A stretch of DNA of 64,000 nt from Nocardiopsis_B sediminis (GTDB lineage: Bacteria; Actinomycetota; Actinomycetes; Streptosporangiales; Streptosporangiaceae). The DNA lies in the NCBI RefSeq assembly GCF_042650565.1, contig NZ_JBHSBH010000010.1, positions 62,001 through 126,000 of the forward strand, in the 5' to 3' direction. Below are positions 24,302 to 32,309 of this stretch, in pieces. Each line of letters starts with the position of its first letter. Positions within the stretch are counted from its first letter, which is position 1. Made by a program: the position numbers and the translations under genes. Below the pieces are notes generated by a model. That model made no database searches, was not told where the DNA came from, and saw nothing but the letters and a program-made list of their open reading frames with translations.

Positions 24302-25404
24302 CCGCCACGACCCTCGGCGGAGAACTCCGCCTGTCCGATGTGCGCATGTCCTATGGCGGCCAGCGGGGCGTGGACTCCGTCAGCCTCGACGTGCGCCCCG
24401 GCGAGTTCCTGACCATGCTCGGCCCCTCCGGGTCGGGCAAGACCACCACCCTCAACCTCATCGCCGGGTTCCTGGAGGCCGAAGCCGGGTCGATCACCCT
24501 CGACGGCACCGAGCTGGCCGGGATCCCGCCGCACCGCCGCGAACTCGGCATCGTCTTCCAGCAGTACGCGCTCTTCCCGCACATGACCGCGGCCCAGAAC
24601 ATCGGCTACCCGCTGCGGGTGCGCGGCATCAACGGCGCCGAGCGCAAAAAGCTGGTCGACGAGGCCCTCGACCTGGTGCAGCTCTCGGACTTCGGCGACC
24701 GCAAGCCCGCCCAGCTCTCCGGCGGCCAGCAGCAGCGCGTCGCGCTCGCCCGCGCCACCGTGTTCAAACCGCGGCTGCTGCTCATGGACGAGCCGCTGGG
24801 CGCGCTCGACAAGAAGCTCCGCGAGGCGATGCAGATCGAGATCACCCGCATCTGCCGGGAGCTGGGGGCCACCGTGGTCTACGTGACCCACGACCAGGAG
24901 GAGGCCCTGGCCATGAGCGACCGCATCGCCATCTACAACGCCGGCCGGATCGAGCAGCTGGGCACCGCCGAAGACCTCTACGAGCGCCCCGCCTCCCTGT
25001 TCGTCGCCGACTTCGTGGGGGAGTCCACGGTGCTGCGCGGCACCTGCTCCAACGGGACCCTCGCCTTCGGCGGCACTGCACTGACCACCGCGCCCGGCGG
25101 CGGCACACCCCCCGACGGCGCCCCCGCGGCGCTGGTCCTGCGCCCCGAGAACGTGGCGGTGTACCCGATGGCGGCCGGCGACACGATCCCCGCCGGGCAC
25201 AACCGCATCCGCGCCACGGTCACCGAGTGGATCTACCTCGGTGTCGCCAAGAAGTGCCTGCTCACCTGCCCTGACGGCACCACCGTCACAGCGCGCACCG
25301 CCACGCGCTCCGACGGCGCCGCGCTCGCCCCCGGCGACGAGGCGATCGTCGCCTGGGACCCGGAGAAGTCCGTGGTCGTCCCCGACGGCCCCCGCCCCAG
25401 CTGA
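24298..25404 (+). CDS. ABC importer ATP-binding protein (PotA type)
   Basis: A 368-aa ATPase from GTG 24298. Walker A is GPSGSGKTT, the Q-loop is in VFQQYALFPHM, the signature is LSGGQQQRVALARA, Walker B is LLLMDEPLGALD, and the H-loop is VTHDQEEALA. The C-terminal TOBE_2 domain includes 'VLRPENVAV'. It powers the two permeases just upstream. A hairpin follows at 25415. Confidence 0.95.
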   Translation: MTATTLGGELRLSDVRMSYGGQRGVDSVSLDVRPGEFLTMLGPSGSGKTTTLNLIAGFLEAEAGSITLDGTELAGIPPHRRELGIVFQQYALFPHMTAAQNIGYPLRVRGINGAERKKLVDEALDLVQLSDFGDRKPAQLSGGQQQRVALARATVFKPRLLLMDEPLGALDKKLREAMQIEITRICRELGATVVYVTHDQEEALAMSDRIAIYNAGRIEQLGTAEDLYERPASLFVADFVGESTVLRGTCSNGTLAFGGTALTTAPGGGTPPDGAPAALVLRPENVAVYPMAAGDTIPAGHNRIRATVTEWIYLGVAKKCLLTCPDGTTVTARTATRSDGAALAPGDEAIVAWDPEKSVVVPDGPRPS

Positions 25405-25414
25405 CCCCGCACCC

Positions 25415-25439
25415 GGGGCGGCACCCCCGGTGCCGCCCC
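25415..25439. terminator. Hairpin after the ABC ATPase gene
   Basis: GGGGCGGCACC (25415-25425), three C, then GGTGCCGCCCC (25429-25439): a perfect 11-bp stem. It lies between the ATPase and HAD genes, so it may partly end the transcript and lower expression of the three genes that follow. Confidence 0.65.
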
Positions 25440-25476
25440 GCCCACCCGCCGGCCACCCCAAGGATGGAATGGAACA

Positions 25477-26160
25477 GTGCCCACCAAGCCCGTAGTGACC
25501 TTCGACTGCTACCGCACCCTGGTCGACTTCGACCTCAACCGCGCCACCCTGCCCATCGTGCGCGACCGCCTGGACGAGGTCGGCGTCGACCACGACGAAT
25601 TCCTCGACAACCTGCGCATCATGCGCTTCCAGGGCGTGGCGCAGCCCTACCGGCGCTACGCCGACATCGTCCGCCAGACGCTGGAGACGTGCATGCTCCT
25701 GCACGGCATCGCGTTCCACGACGAGGACTACGAGCGGCTCATGGACGCCGCCCGCCGCTTCCCCGCCTTCCCCGAGGTCCCCGCCGCCCTGCGCCGGCTC
25801 AAGGAGGGCGGATATGAGATCGCGATCATCACCAACAGCGACGACGACCTGATCCCCCACCACGTGGCCGCCATCGGGGTGGAGTTCGACCACGTGGTCA
25901 CCGCCGAGCAGGCCGGCGCCTACAAGCCCCGCGACCAGGCCTTCCAGCACCTGTTCTCGGTGCTGCCGCAGTCACTGGACCAGATCACCCACGCCGCCCA
26001 GGGCTGGGAGTACGACATCATGCCCACGAAGAAGTACGGGATCCGCCGGGTGTGGGTCAACCGGTACAACCGCAAGGGCAGCGAGTACTACCGGCCCTAC
26101 GACGAGATCGCCGACCTGTCGGCGCTGCCCCCGCTGCTGGGCATCGCCGGCGACCGGTAG
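25477..26160 (+). CDS. HAD hydrolase, haloacid dehalogenase type II-like
   Basis: A 227-aa HAD protein from GTG 25477. Motif I is FDCYRTLVDF (nucleophile Asp10), motif II is IITNSDDDL, motif III Lys lies in AGAYKPRDQAF, and motif IV-like region is AAQGWEYDIMPTKKYGIRRVWVNR. The lack of a Thr/Asp pair (D-C-Y in place of D-x-D) fits 2-haloacid dehalogenases rather than phosphatases, though substrate may differ. It lies between the amine importer and a 2-hydroxyacid dehydrogenase, so it may act on a product of the oxidase. Confidence 0.85.
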   Translation: MPTKPVVTFDCYRTLVDFDLNRATLPIVRDRLDEVGVDHDEFLDNLRIMRFQGVAQPYRRYADIVRQTLETCMLLHGIAFHDEDYERLMDAARRFPAFPEVPAALRRLKEGGYEIAIITNSDDDLIPHHVAAIGVEFDHVVTAEQAGAYKPRDQAFQHLFSVLPQSLDQITHAAQGWEYDIMPTKKYGIRRVWVNRYNRKGSEYYRPYDEIADLSALPPLLGIAGDR

Positions 26161-26171
26161 AGGATGGGGCC

Positions 26172-27128
26172 ATGTCCCACACCACCACCCTGGCCGTCGC
26201 CGTCGGCGGCCACCGCCCCGATCTCTCCCACCTCGCCGGCGCCGAGGTGCGCTACGCGGCGCCCGCGGAGCTGCCCGCCGCGATCGAAGGGGCCGACGCC
26301 CTGCTGGTGTGGGACTTCTCGGCGCATGGGATCGCCGCGGCGTGGCCCCGCGCCTCGGCGCTGCGCTGGATGCACGTCTCCAGCGCCGGGGTCGACCGCG
26401 TCCTGACCCCGCAGGTCATCGACAGCGACGTCGTGGTGACCAACGTCCGCGGTGTGCTCGACGACACGATCGCCGAATACGTGCTGGGCCTGGTGCTGGC
26501 GCTGGCCAAGGACCTGCCCGGCACCCTGCGCCGCCAGGGTGGGAGGCGCTGGGAGCACCGGCCCACCGCCCGGCTGCGCGGCACCCGGGCCCTGGTCGTC
26601 GGTCCCGGCGCCATCGGCCGGGCGATCGGGTCCCTGCTGGGCGCGGTGGGCGTCGGCGTCGATGCGGTGGGCCGCTCGCGGCGGGGCGGCGACGACGTGT
26701 TCGCAACGGTGCACGGCCCCGATGAGCTGGCCGCGGTCGTGGGCGGCTACCAGTGGGTGATCGTCGCGGCGCCGCTTACCGAGCAGACCCGCGGACTGGT
26801 CGGCGCCGATGTGATCGACGCGATGGCGGCCGACGCGCGGCTGGTCAACGTGGCGCGCGGGCCGATCGTCGACGAGGATGCGCTCACCGAAGCGCTGCTC
26901 GGCGCGCGGATCGCGGGGGCCGCGCTGGACGTCTTCCACCACGAACCGCTGCCGGAGTCACATCCTTTGTGGGGGTGCCCGAATGTTATTATCTCCCCGC
27001 ATATGGCGGGGGATTTCTTCGGGTGGCGCGATTCCCTGCTCGACGTTTTCACCGAGAACTTCGAACGGTTCCGCTCGGGCCGGCCATTGCTGAACGTCGT
27101 CCGCAAAGATCTGGGATTCGTCGTGTGA
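26172..27128 (+). CDS. D-2-hydroxyacid dehydrogenase family protein
   Basis: A 318-aa NAD-dependent D-isomer 2-hydroxyacid dehydrogenase. The NAD site is ALVVGPGAIGRAIGSLL, the catalytic Arg is in LVNVARGPIVDEDAL, Glu is in DVFHHEPLPESHPLW, and the His-containing motif is IISPHMAGDF. It starts 11 bases after the HAD stop. It would reduce a 2-keto acid or oxidise a D-2-hydroxyacid arising from the imported compound. Confidence 0.9.
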   Translation: MSHTTTLAVAVGGHRPDLSHLAGAEVRYAAPAELPAAIEGADALLVWDFSAHGIAAAWPRASALRWMHVSSAGVDRVLTPQVIDSDVVVTNVRGVLDDTIAEYVLGLVLALAKDLPGTLRRQGGRRWEHRPTARLRGTRALVVGPGAIGRAIGSLLGAVGVGVDAVGRSRRGGDDVFATVHGPDELAAVVGGYQWVIVAAPLTEQTRGLVGADVIDAMAADARLVNVARGPIVDEDALTEALLGARIAGAALDVFHHEPLPESHPLWGCPNVIISPHMAGDFFGWRDSLLDVFTENFERFRSGRPLLNVVRKDLGFVV

Positions 27129-27175
27129 CCGGGCCGGTGCGCAACCGGCCCGGCCGATCATTGGGAGGAGACCCG

Positions 27176-27847
27176 ATGGGCGGGCTCGACACCGTCAAGC
27201 CCATGAGGCACCAGGGGACCGCCGATCTCATCGCCGACCTGCTGCGCGAGCGCATCCTCAACGGCGTGCTCGCGGCCGGGGAGCAGATCAACGAGGTCCA
27301 CCTGGCCGCGCGGCTGGAGACCAGCCGCGGCCCCGTGCGCGAGGCGGTGCAGCGGCTGGTCCAGGAGGGCCTGCTCACATCGGTGCGCAACCGCGGGACC
27401 TCGGTGGTCGAGCTCGACTCCGACGACATCGCCGACGTCTACCGGGCGCGCCTGGCCGTGGAGCGCGAGGCGGCGCGCGTGGTGTTCTCCCGCGACCTCG
27501 GCGGGCTGGTCGCCGCGCTCGACGGCGTACTCGCCGACATGCGCGCGGCGCTCGCCGGGCGGGTCTGGGGCGAGGTCGCCCGCGCCGACCTCGCATTCCA
27601 CCGCACCATTGTCGACGCCGCGGGCAGCCGGCGGCTGAGCAAGATGTTCTCCACGCTGATCGCCGAAACGCTGCTGTGCATCCACAAATTCGAGTACATC
27701 TACGATCCGCCCGATGTCATCCTGGAACACCATCAGCGGCTCGCCGATCTTCTCCGCGCGGGCGACGCCGATGACTATTTGCGCGAGATCGACTGGCACC
27801 TCCAGAATTCGGTGAAGACGATCCGCGCGGCGGACGCCGCCGGCTGA
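27176..27847 (+). CDS. GntR-family regulator (FCD type)
   Basis: A 223-aa GntR protein: winged HTH 'LLRERILNGVLAAGEQINEVHLAARLETSRGPVREAVQRLVQEGLL' and a C-terminal FCD domain with 'ADLAFHRTIVDAAGSRRL' and 'ILEHHQRLADLLRAGDADDYLREIDWHL'. A strong GGGAGGAG site precedes the ATG. It is the last gene of the oxidase/ABC operon in the same direction, so it is the natural regulator of that operon. The palindrome at 20247 is a candidate operator. Confidence 0.9.
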   Translation: MGGLDTVKPMRHQGTADLIADLLRERILNGVLAAGEQINEVHLAARLETSRGPVREAVQRLVQEGLLTSVRNRGTSVVELDSDDIADVYRARLAVEREAARVVFSRDLGGLVAALDGVLADMRAALAGRVWGEVARADLAFHRTIVDAAGSRRLSKMFSTLIAETLLCIHKFEYIYDPPDVILEHHQRLADLLRAGDADDYLREIDWHLQNSVKTIRAADAAG

Positions 27848-27950
27848 CGCCGCCGCGGGCCGGGCCTGCGGCACTTCGGTCCCTCGGCCCGGGTGCCCGG
27901 CCCGGCCGCCGCACCGGGCTGTACCGGGCCCGGGAACGGGAACGGGGTCC

Positions 27951-28382
27951 TCAGCCCTCGCCCTCCAGGATGCCGTCGATGACGTCGCCGAGGACCGCGG
28001 CGCGCTCCTCGTCGGTCAGCAGGCGCAGCTCGGCCAGCGCGTCGGTGGTGGCCACCTTGTGGCCCGCCCGCGACTCGATCACGCAGCCCCGCGCCACCTC
28101 GTGCGTGGCGCGGCCGAGGAACCGCAGCTCGTGCGGCGGGGCCAGGTCGGCGAGGGTGACCGGGTAGCGGGTGCGGCGGGTGCGCCACTGCTGTGCGCGC
28201 TTGAGCGCGTAGCCGCGCAGGAGCGCGTCGAAGACCCCCGAGGGCTCCAGGTCCGCCAGCGCCTCGGAGCCGGCCCGCGCACGGCACGGCGCGCAGTTGG
28301 CCAGCTCGGCCTTCAGCAGCCGTCGCGCGGCGGGGTGGGTGACGTGCTCGGCGTCGAGGGCGGTGGGGTGTCGGTGCGCCAT
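27951..28382 (-). CDS. Hypothetical protein with N-terminal CxxC
   Basis: A 143-aa protein that I do not recognise. It has HPTALDAEHVTHPAARRLL, a CAPC motif near residue 31, and a long charged helical C-terminal half ending in VLGDVIDGILEGEG. Third codon positions are strongly G/C, so it is a real gene. No membrane segment or signal is visible. The CxxC, near a His-rich metal-binding protein in the same direction, could bind a metal, but this is only a guess. Confidence 0.65.
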   Translation of the reverse strand: MAHRHPTALDAEHVTHPAARRLLKAELANCAPCRARAGSEALADLEPSGVFDALLRGYALKRAQQWRTRRTRYPVTLADLAPPHELRFLGRATHEVARGCVIESRAGHKVATTDALAELRLLTDEERAAVLGDVIDGILEGEG

Positions 28383-28476
28383 GGGCTCCCCGGGTCGCTG
28401 TCGCGCGCCTGGCGCGGCGCGGTTGGCGGCCAGCGTACCGAGACAGCCGGTGGCGCTCCGGGTATTGCGCCCCGCC

Positions 28477-28779
28477 TCAGTGCTCGTCCCAGTGGTCGTC
28501 GTGCTGGTGGTGGAGGTGCCCGTCGTGGACGTAGTCGACGTGGTCGTCGTGGGGGACCGCGACGTGGCCGCACCCGTCACCGTGCAGGTGGCCGTGGCCG
28601 TCGTGGGTCCGGTGGGGACCGCCCGCACCACAGTCGTCCCAGTGGTCGTCGTGCCTGTGGTGCAGGTGCCCGTCGTGGACGTAGTCCACATGGTCCTCGT
28701 GGGGGACCGCGACGTGCCCGCACCCCTCGCCGTGCCGGTGGCCGTGTTCCGTGTGGATCTCGTGCTGTGTCGCCGTCAT
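28477..28779 (-). CDS. Histidine-rich metal-binding protein with internal duplication
   Basis: A 100-aa protein made of two near-identical units of about 35 residues, each GCGHVAVPHxDHVDYVHDGH followed by LHHxHDDHWD. His makes up roughly a quarter of the residues, with one Cys per unit (GCGH). Such proteins bind zinc, nickel or related metals and often sit in metal-responsive regulons. There is no signal peptide, so it is probably cytosolic, acting as a metal store or chaperone. The 294 bases upstream to the TetR gene hold no other gene. Confidence 0.85.
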   Translation of the reverse strand: MTATQHEIHTEHGHRHGEGCGHVAVPHEDHVDYVHDGHLHHRHDDHWDDCGAGGPHRTHDGHGHLHGDGCGHVAVPHDDHVDYVHDGHLHHQHDDHWDEH

Positions 28780-29073
28780 GCCCTTCCCCCCGACCCGTCA
28801 ATTCGACAATCGGCTTCACTTGAAGATGGGTGATCGATCCTCTGATTCCCGTCGTTTTCACGGTAGCAACGCGATGTGCGCCCAGGCGGGAACGACTCGG
28901 CTCAGGGTGAACGTCTTCCCTGGTCAAGGCGGAACAAACGCCATTTCCGTTCAAAATGGGGATGTGTGAATTACGTGCGCCCCTCTAGGGCGTGTTACGA
29001 AAGTCCCGCCTGCCTCTCGGTCGAACGACGGGGCCTTACATGCCTAGGCGCACCGGCGACTCGGCGGGGCCCG

Positions 29074-29667
29074 TCAGTCCGTGGCCGGCAGCGCGTTGTC
29101 CAGGAGGATCTCCGCCGCCGTCCGCGCATACCGGCCGTAGTCCGCCTCGCCCAGCACCATGGCGCGGCTGGCGGCGCCGTCCGCGAGGGTCACGAGTTGC
29201 TCGGCGAGGAAGGTGGGCTGGCGGCAGCCCAGTTCCGCTACCAGGTCGGCCACCAGTCGCACCATCAGCAGTTTCTGTTCGCGGGCGTAGGAGTGGACCG
29301 CGTTCTGCGGGTCGGGGAACTCCACGGCGGCGTCGATGAACGGGCATCCGCGCACTGGATCAGTGGCCGCCGGGGGCGGATCGAACAGCGCGAGGATTCT
29401 CTCCTTGGCGGGGAGGTCCTTGCGTACCAGCACGCCCTCCAGGGTGCGCCCCGTCGAAGCGAGGTTCTTCAAGTGGGCGAGGACGAGCTCGTCCTTGGTT
29501 GGGAAGTGTGCGTAGAGGGTGCGCTTGGACACTGGAGCCCGCTCCGCGATCTGCTCCATGCGTGTCGCGTTGATCCCCTGGGCCGCGAACAGTCCGGCCG
29601 CTGCGGCCAGAATACGCTCCCGCCCTCCGCGACCCTGCCGTCGAGATGCCGTCGTCGCCGTGGTCAT
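29074..29667 (-). CDS. TetR/AcrR-family repressor
   Basis: A 197-aa TetR protein. The HTH is RERILAAAAGLFAAQGINATRMEQIAERAPVSKRTLYAHFPTKDELV, a standard AcrR-like domain. The C-terminal region (FIDAAVEFPDPQNAVHSYAREQK) fits the TetR_C family found beside redox enzymes. It diverges from a nitroreductase gene, and two similar 18-base imperfect or perfect palindromes lie between them, so it likely represses that gene and itself. Confidence 0.92.
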   Translation of the reverse strand: MTTATTASRRQGRGGRERILAAAAGLFAAQGINATRMEQIAERAPVSKRTLYAHFPTKDELVLAHLKNLASTGRTLEGVLVRKDLPAKERILALFDPPPAATDPVRGCPFIDAAVEFPDPQNAVHSYAREQKLLMVRLVADLVAELGCRQPTFLAEQLVTLADGAASRAMVLGEADYGRYARTAAEILLDNALPATD

Positions 29668-29674
29668 GAGGTAA

Positions 29675-29746
29675 GTATACGACTGTGTTTACTTCGGAAG
29701 GGGTGGCTGTTGTATGGTGAGCTTCTAGGTAAACGTCAGCGTTTAC
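29675..29746. promoter_or_regulatory. Two TetR operators between regulator and nitroreductase
   Basis: GTAAACGTCAGCGTTTAC (29729-29746) is a palindrome with 7-base arms, and GTATACGACTGTGTTTAC (29675-29692) is a weaker copy. They are 54 bases apart; one lies close to the TetR start and the other 27 bases before the nitroreductase ATG. This suits repression of both divergent promoters. Confidence 0.8.
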
Positions 29747-29773
29747 TTAAGTGATCCTGAAGAGGAGAGTTCC

Positions 29774-30499
29774 ATGAGCAGGCCGGTCTTCACCCGGACA
29801 CGCACGAGCGAGACACTTACCGGCGGGACACGCACGGGGGAGTACGCCGAGCAGCTGATCCGCGGGCGTCGCGCGACCCGCGCGTTCCGACCCGACCCGG
29901 TGCCGGAGGACGTTCTGCGCGCGATCTTCTCCCTCGCCGGCGCCGCGCCGTCCAACTCCAACGCGCAGCCGTGGCGGGTCGAGATCGTCGGCGGCGCACG
30001 ACGAGACCGCCTGGCCGACGCCCTGCGGACGGCCCACGCCGAGCGACGCGTCACGGCCGACTACCCCTACGCCGAGGACATGTACGCCCCCGTCCACCAG
30101 GAACGGCGGGCCGCCTTCGGGGCTGGCCTGTACGCGGCGCTGGGCATCGGCCCCGACGACCACCCGGCCCGCGCCGCCTACGACGTGGAGAGCATGGGCT
30201 TCTACGGAGCGCCCCACGCCGCGTTCCTGTTCGTCACCGGCGACGGCGGACCGCGACTGGCCGCCGACGCCGGCGCCTACCTACAGACGCTGCTGCTGGC
30301 CATGACCGCCTATGGCGTGGCCAGTTGCCCGCAGGGCATGCTCAGCTTCTACGCGGACACCGTCCGCGACGAACTCCGCGTGGACGAAGGAAAGCTGCTC
30401 GTGGGCATCTCCTTCGGCTACGCAGACGAGGACGCACCGGTGAACCAGGTCGCGACCGGCCGGGCGGCCTTGGAGTCGACCACCACCTTCCACAGCTAG
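29774..30499 (+). CDS. Nitroreductase (FMN-dependent)
   Basis: A 241-aa nitroreductase-fold protein. The FMN-binding N-terminal segment is LIRGRRATRAFRPDPVPEDVLRAIF, then the conserved 'AGAAPSNSNAQPWRVEIV', and the C-terminal 'LLLAMTAYGVASCPQGMLSFY' and 'LLVGISFGYAD'. These enzymes reduce nitro compounds or quinones with NAD(P)H. GAGGAGAG precedes the ATG. Control by the divergent TetR suggests induction by a xenobiotic. Confidence 0.92.
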   Translation: MSRPVFTRTRTSETLTGGTRTGEYAEQLIRGRRATRAFRPDPVPEDVLRAIFSLAGAAPSNSNAQPWRVEIVGGARRDRLADALRTAHAERRVTADYPYAEDMYAPVHQERRAAFGAGLYAALGIGPDDHPARAAYDVESMGFYGAPHAAFLFVTGDGGPRLAADAGAYLQTLLLAMTAYGVASCPQGMLSFYADTVRDELRVDEGKLLVGISFGYADEDAPVNQVATGRAALESTTTFHS

Positions 30500-30520
30500 A
30501 GTCCGTCGCGAAATTGCTGG

Positions 30521-30716
30521 TCACAGCCACTCATTGAGGACTGCAATCAGTACGGTCGACTCCTATCGGACGGCGAGTTCGTCGTATCTCGCGGCGACAG
30601 CCCGGTGGCGCTTGAGGCGATTGATGCCGCATTCCACCGCATGGCGCTCGCGGTAGCCGGCCGGATCGAAGCGCGGCGGCCGGCCGCCGCGGGAGCCTAC
30701 GCCTGTTCCGCAGTGG
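30521..30716 (-). pseudogene. IS5-family transposase remnant (C-terminal fragment)
   Basis: Read on the minus strand, this gives GSRGGRPPRFDPAGYRERH, then AVECGINRLKRHRAVAARYDELAVR, a stop (TAG), and ESTVLIAVLNEWL with a final TGA at 30521-30523. The RGGRPP-x-F and E-x-x-I-N-R-L-K-x-x-R-x-V-A-x-R-Y-D pattern is that of the C-terminus of IS5/IS427-type DDE transposases, including the catalytic Glu region. The in-frame stop and missing N-terminal part show it is dead. Confidence 0.8.
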
Positions 30717-31007
30717 CTAGGTCTGCGGGCCGAGGTAGCCGTACACGGGGTGTTCGGCGAGGTAGCGCCGGAGTTCGGGTTCCGTCATCCGGGCGAGTGC
30801 AGCCCGGACGTATTCGTCCCACTTCTCACGGATGGCGATGGGCTCGTCTGGAGGGACCTTGGCCACGCGGGTCTCGTGGCCGCATTCGGCTGAGAAGATC
30901 CTGAAGCCCAAGAGATCGCGGCTCTCAAGCTCCCGGATTTCGACGCGGTGTTGCATGGCCCATTGGCGGAGTTCCGGCACGGTGACCTGCCGGATGTCGG
31001 AGATCAT
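30717..31007 (-). CDS. Hypothetical protein
   Basis: A 96-aa protein of unknown function: a basic helical N-terminus (MISDIRQVTVPELRQWAM) and a mid-part with FSAECGHETRVAKVPPDEP, ending in LRRYLAEHPVYGYLGPQT. Its ATG overlaps the stop of a 55-aa gene by 4 bases, so the two are translated together. The pair diverges from an XRE regulator/DUF397 pair, a common accessory arrangement in actinomycetes. Confidence 0.6.
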   Translation of the reverse strand: MISDIRQVTVPELRQWAMQHRVEIRELESRDLLGFRIFSAECGHETRVAKVPPDEPIAIREKWDEYVRAALARMTEPELRRYLAEHPVYGYLGPQT

Positions 31008-31171
31008 GCGGTGACTCCCCGACGCTCCGCTCGGGCGGCGGCCAATGCCTCACGCATATGCCGCGCGTACCATGCGGCCCGCGCGAGGCGTGCGTCTCGT
31101 TCGCCTTGTTCCCATTTCACCCGGTACGGGCGTACGCGGACGCTCGGCTTGGCTACGCTGTTTGTCGTCAT
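31004..31171 (-). CDS. Small basic hypothetical protein (55 aa)
   Basis: A 55-aa protein beginning MTTNSVAKPSVRVRPYRV and continuing as one long Arg/Ala-rich helix (ARLARAAWYARHMREALAAA) to RRGVTA. The TGA overlaps the ATG of the next gene (ATGA), which supports it being real, as do the preceding GGAGCGACG ribosome-site-like bases. The amphipathic basic helix could bind nucleic acid or a partner. I do not recognise the family. Confidence 0.6.
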   Translation of the reverse strand: MTTNSVAKPSVRVRPYRVKWEQGERDARLARAAWYARHMREALAAARAERRGVTA

Positions 31172-31361
31172 CGTCGCTCCGAGATCAGACGGTGGCCGTG
31201 TCCCGGGTCGTTCACGCGGCGCCGGGGCGGCTTGTGTAAGGGGGCGGCGGAATAGGACGCCTCCATAGACAAGGTGGCGACGATTAGCAAGATCCCGTAG
31301 TGTTCGCGAATTTTTTGGGATTCGCCGTACCGCCTTGAGATCCCATCGCTATCGTGGGGAG

Positions 31362-32126
31362 ATGACCCCCATCGCCTTCTCTGAAGCACTTGCTCGATTC
31401 CGCGAGTTGGCAGGGCTTACGCAGCTTCAGCTGGCCACCCGGAGCGGCACTGCGCATTCCAGTGTCAACCGTTGGGAAAAGGGTGGTTCCATGCCGAAAC
31501 GGGATAATGCGGAACGCCTGGATGCCGCTCTGGGCGCCAACGGTGACCTGCTGGCCGCGTGGCGCCGTTCCACCACCGGAAACGGGATCCCCGAGTGGGC
31601 ACGGGACCTGGACGCGATCGAACGAGCCGCGCGTCAGCTGTCCATCGCCGCGCCGTCGCTCGTGCCCGGGTATCTCCAATGCGAGTCATACGCACGCTTC
31701 GTGTTCTCTGCAAGTCGGCCATTGGCATCATCGGAAGAACTGGATCAGCTCACCAAGCTGAGGTGCGACCGACTGGGCGAACTCCCGGATCTGCGGGTCA
31801 CGGCCGTGTTCCCGTTGTCGGCTTTGACCGGCCTTCCTGACGGGATTGCTAAAGAGCAATCCCGGCACCTCGTGGAATGGGCTGCCACCGGCAGGGTGGC
31901 TCTTCACGTTGTGCCAACGGGTTCGATCATGGTGGTCCCCACATCACCGGTCATGCTGTTCCGCCTGCGGGGCGGGGACCTGGTGATCACCAGCGACTAC
32001 GCGGACGGTAGTGTGACAATGACCCCCGACACCCACGAACGCGTGAGTGTTCTGTTCACAGCAGCACTGGCGGCATCCCTGCCGGTAGATCTCTCGCTCG
32101 CAGCATTGAAGGACGTCTATGAGTGA
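31362..32126 (+). CDS. XRE-family regulator with DUF5753 (Scr1-type)
   Basis: A 254-aa protein with an N-terminal Cro/C1 HTH (ALARFRELAGLTQLQLATRSGTAHSSVNRWEKGGSMP) and a C-terminal DUF5753 domain with the hallmark 'IPEWARDLDAIERAA' and 'LVPGYLQCESYAR'. The start at ATG 31362 follows GTGGGGAG. These regulators pair with a DUF397 gene, here overlapping by 8 bases; the pairs behave like toxin-antitoxin-related or differentiation regulators. The HTH begins unusually with LAGLTQLQLATRSGTAHSSVN, more like phage Cro than Streptomyces WhiJ. Confidence 0.88.
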   Translation: MTPIAFSEALARFRELAGLTQLQLATRSGTAHSSVNRWEKGGSMPKRDNAERLDAALGANGDLLAAWRRSTTGNGIPEWARDLDAIERAARQLSIAAPSLVPGYLQCESYARFVFSASRPLASSEELDQLTKLRCDRLGELPDLRVTAVFPLSALTGLPDGIAKEQSRHLVEWAATGRVALHVVPTGSIMVVPTSPVMLFRLRGGDLVITSDYADGSVTMTPDTHERVSVLFTAALAASLPVDLSLAALKDVYE

Positions 32127-32289
32127 CTGGCACACCTCCAGCTATTCCCCCAACGGTTCCAACTGCGTGGAAGTCCGCCAGGACGGGACGGGCGCTGACG
32201 TACGCGACACGAAGCACCGGGACGCCGGATCCCTCTCGTTCTCCGTGTCCGAGTGGCGTGCTTTTCTGACCGACGTCGACCGCCTGTAG
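32119..32289 (+). CDS. DUF397 protein (56 aa)
   Basis: A 56-aa DUF397 protein. It has the family pattern W-x-x-S-S-Y-S-x-x-x-S-N-C-V-E-V (WHTSSYSPNGSNCVEV), then VRDTKHRDAGSLSF and the closing SEWRAFL. It overlaps the XRE gene by 8 bases and is followed by a strong terminator, so the two form one unit. DUF397 proteins are small partners of the XRE regulator. Confidence 0.92.
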   Translation: MSDWHTSSYSPNGSNCVEVRQDGTGADVRDTKHRDAGSLSFSVSEWRAFLTDVDRL

Positions 32290-32309
32290 CCAGCGGACCG
32301 GCAAACACA

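Noticed and set aside
28780..28880. Zur-like half-site (TGAAAACGAC on the minus strand) upstream of the His-rich gene.
   Set aside because: The second half does not match well enough to call a Zur box.
28985..29010. GGGCGTGTTACGAAAGTC, which resembles ends of some actinomycete insertion sequences.
   Set aside because: No matching inverted end or transposase was found on the other side; the likeness is from memory only.
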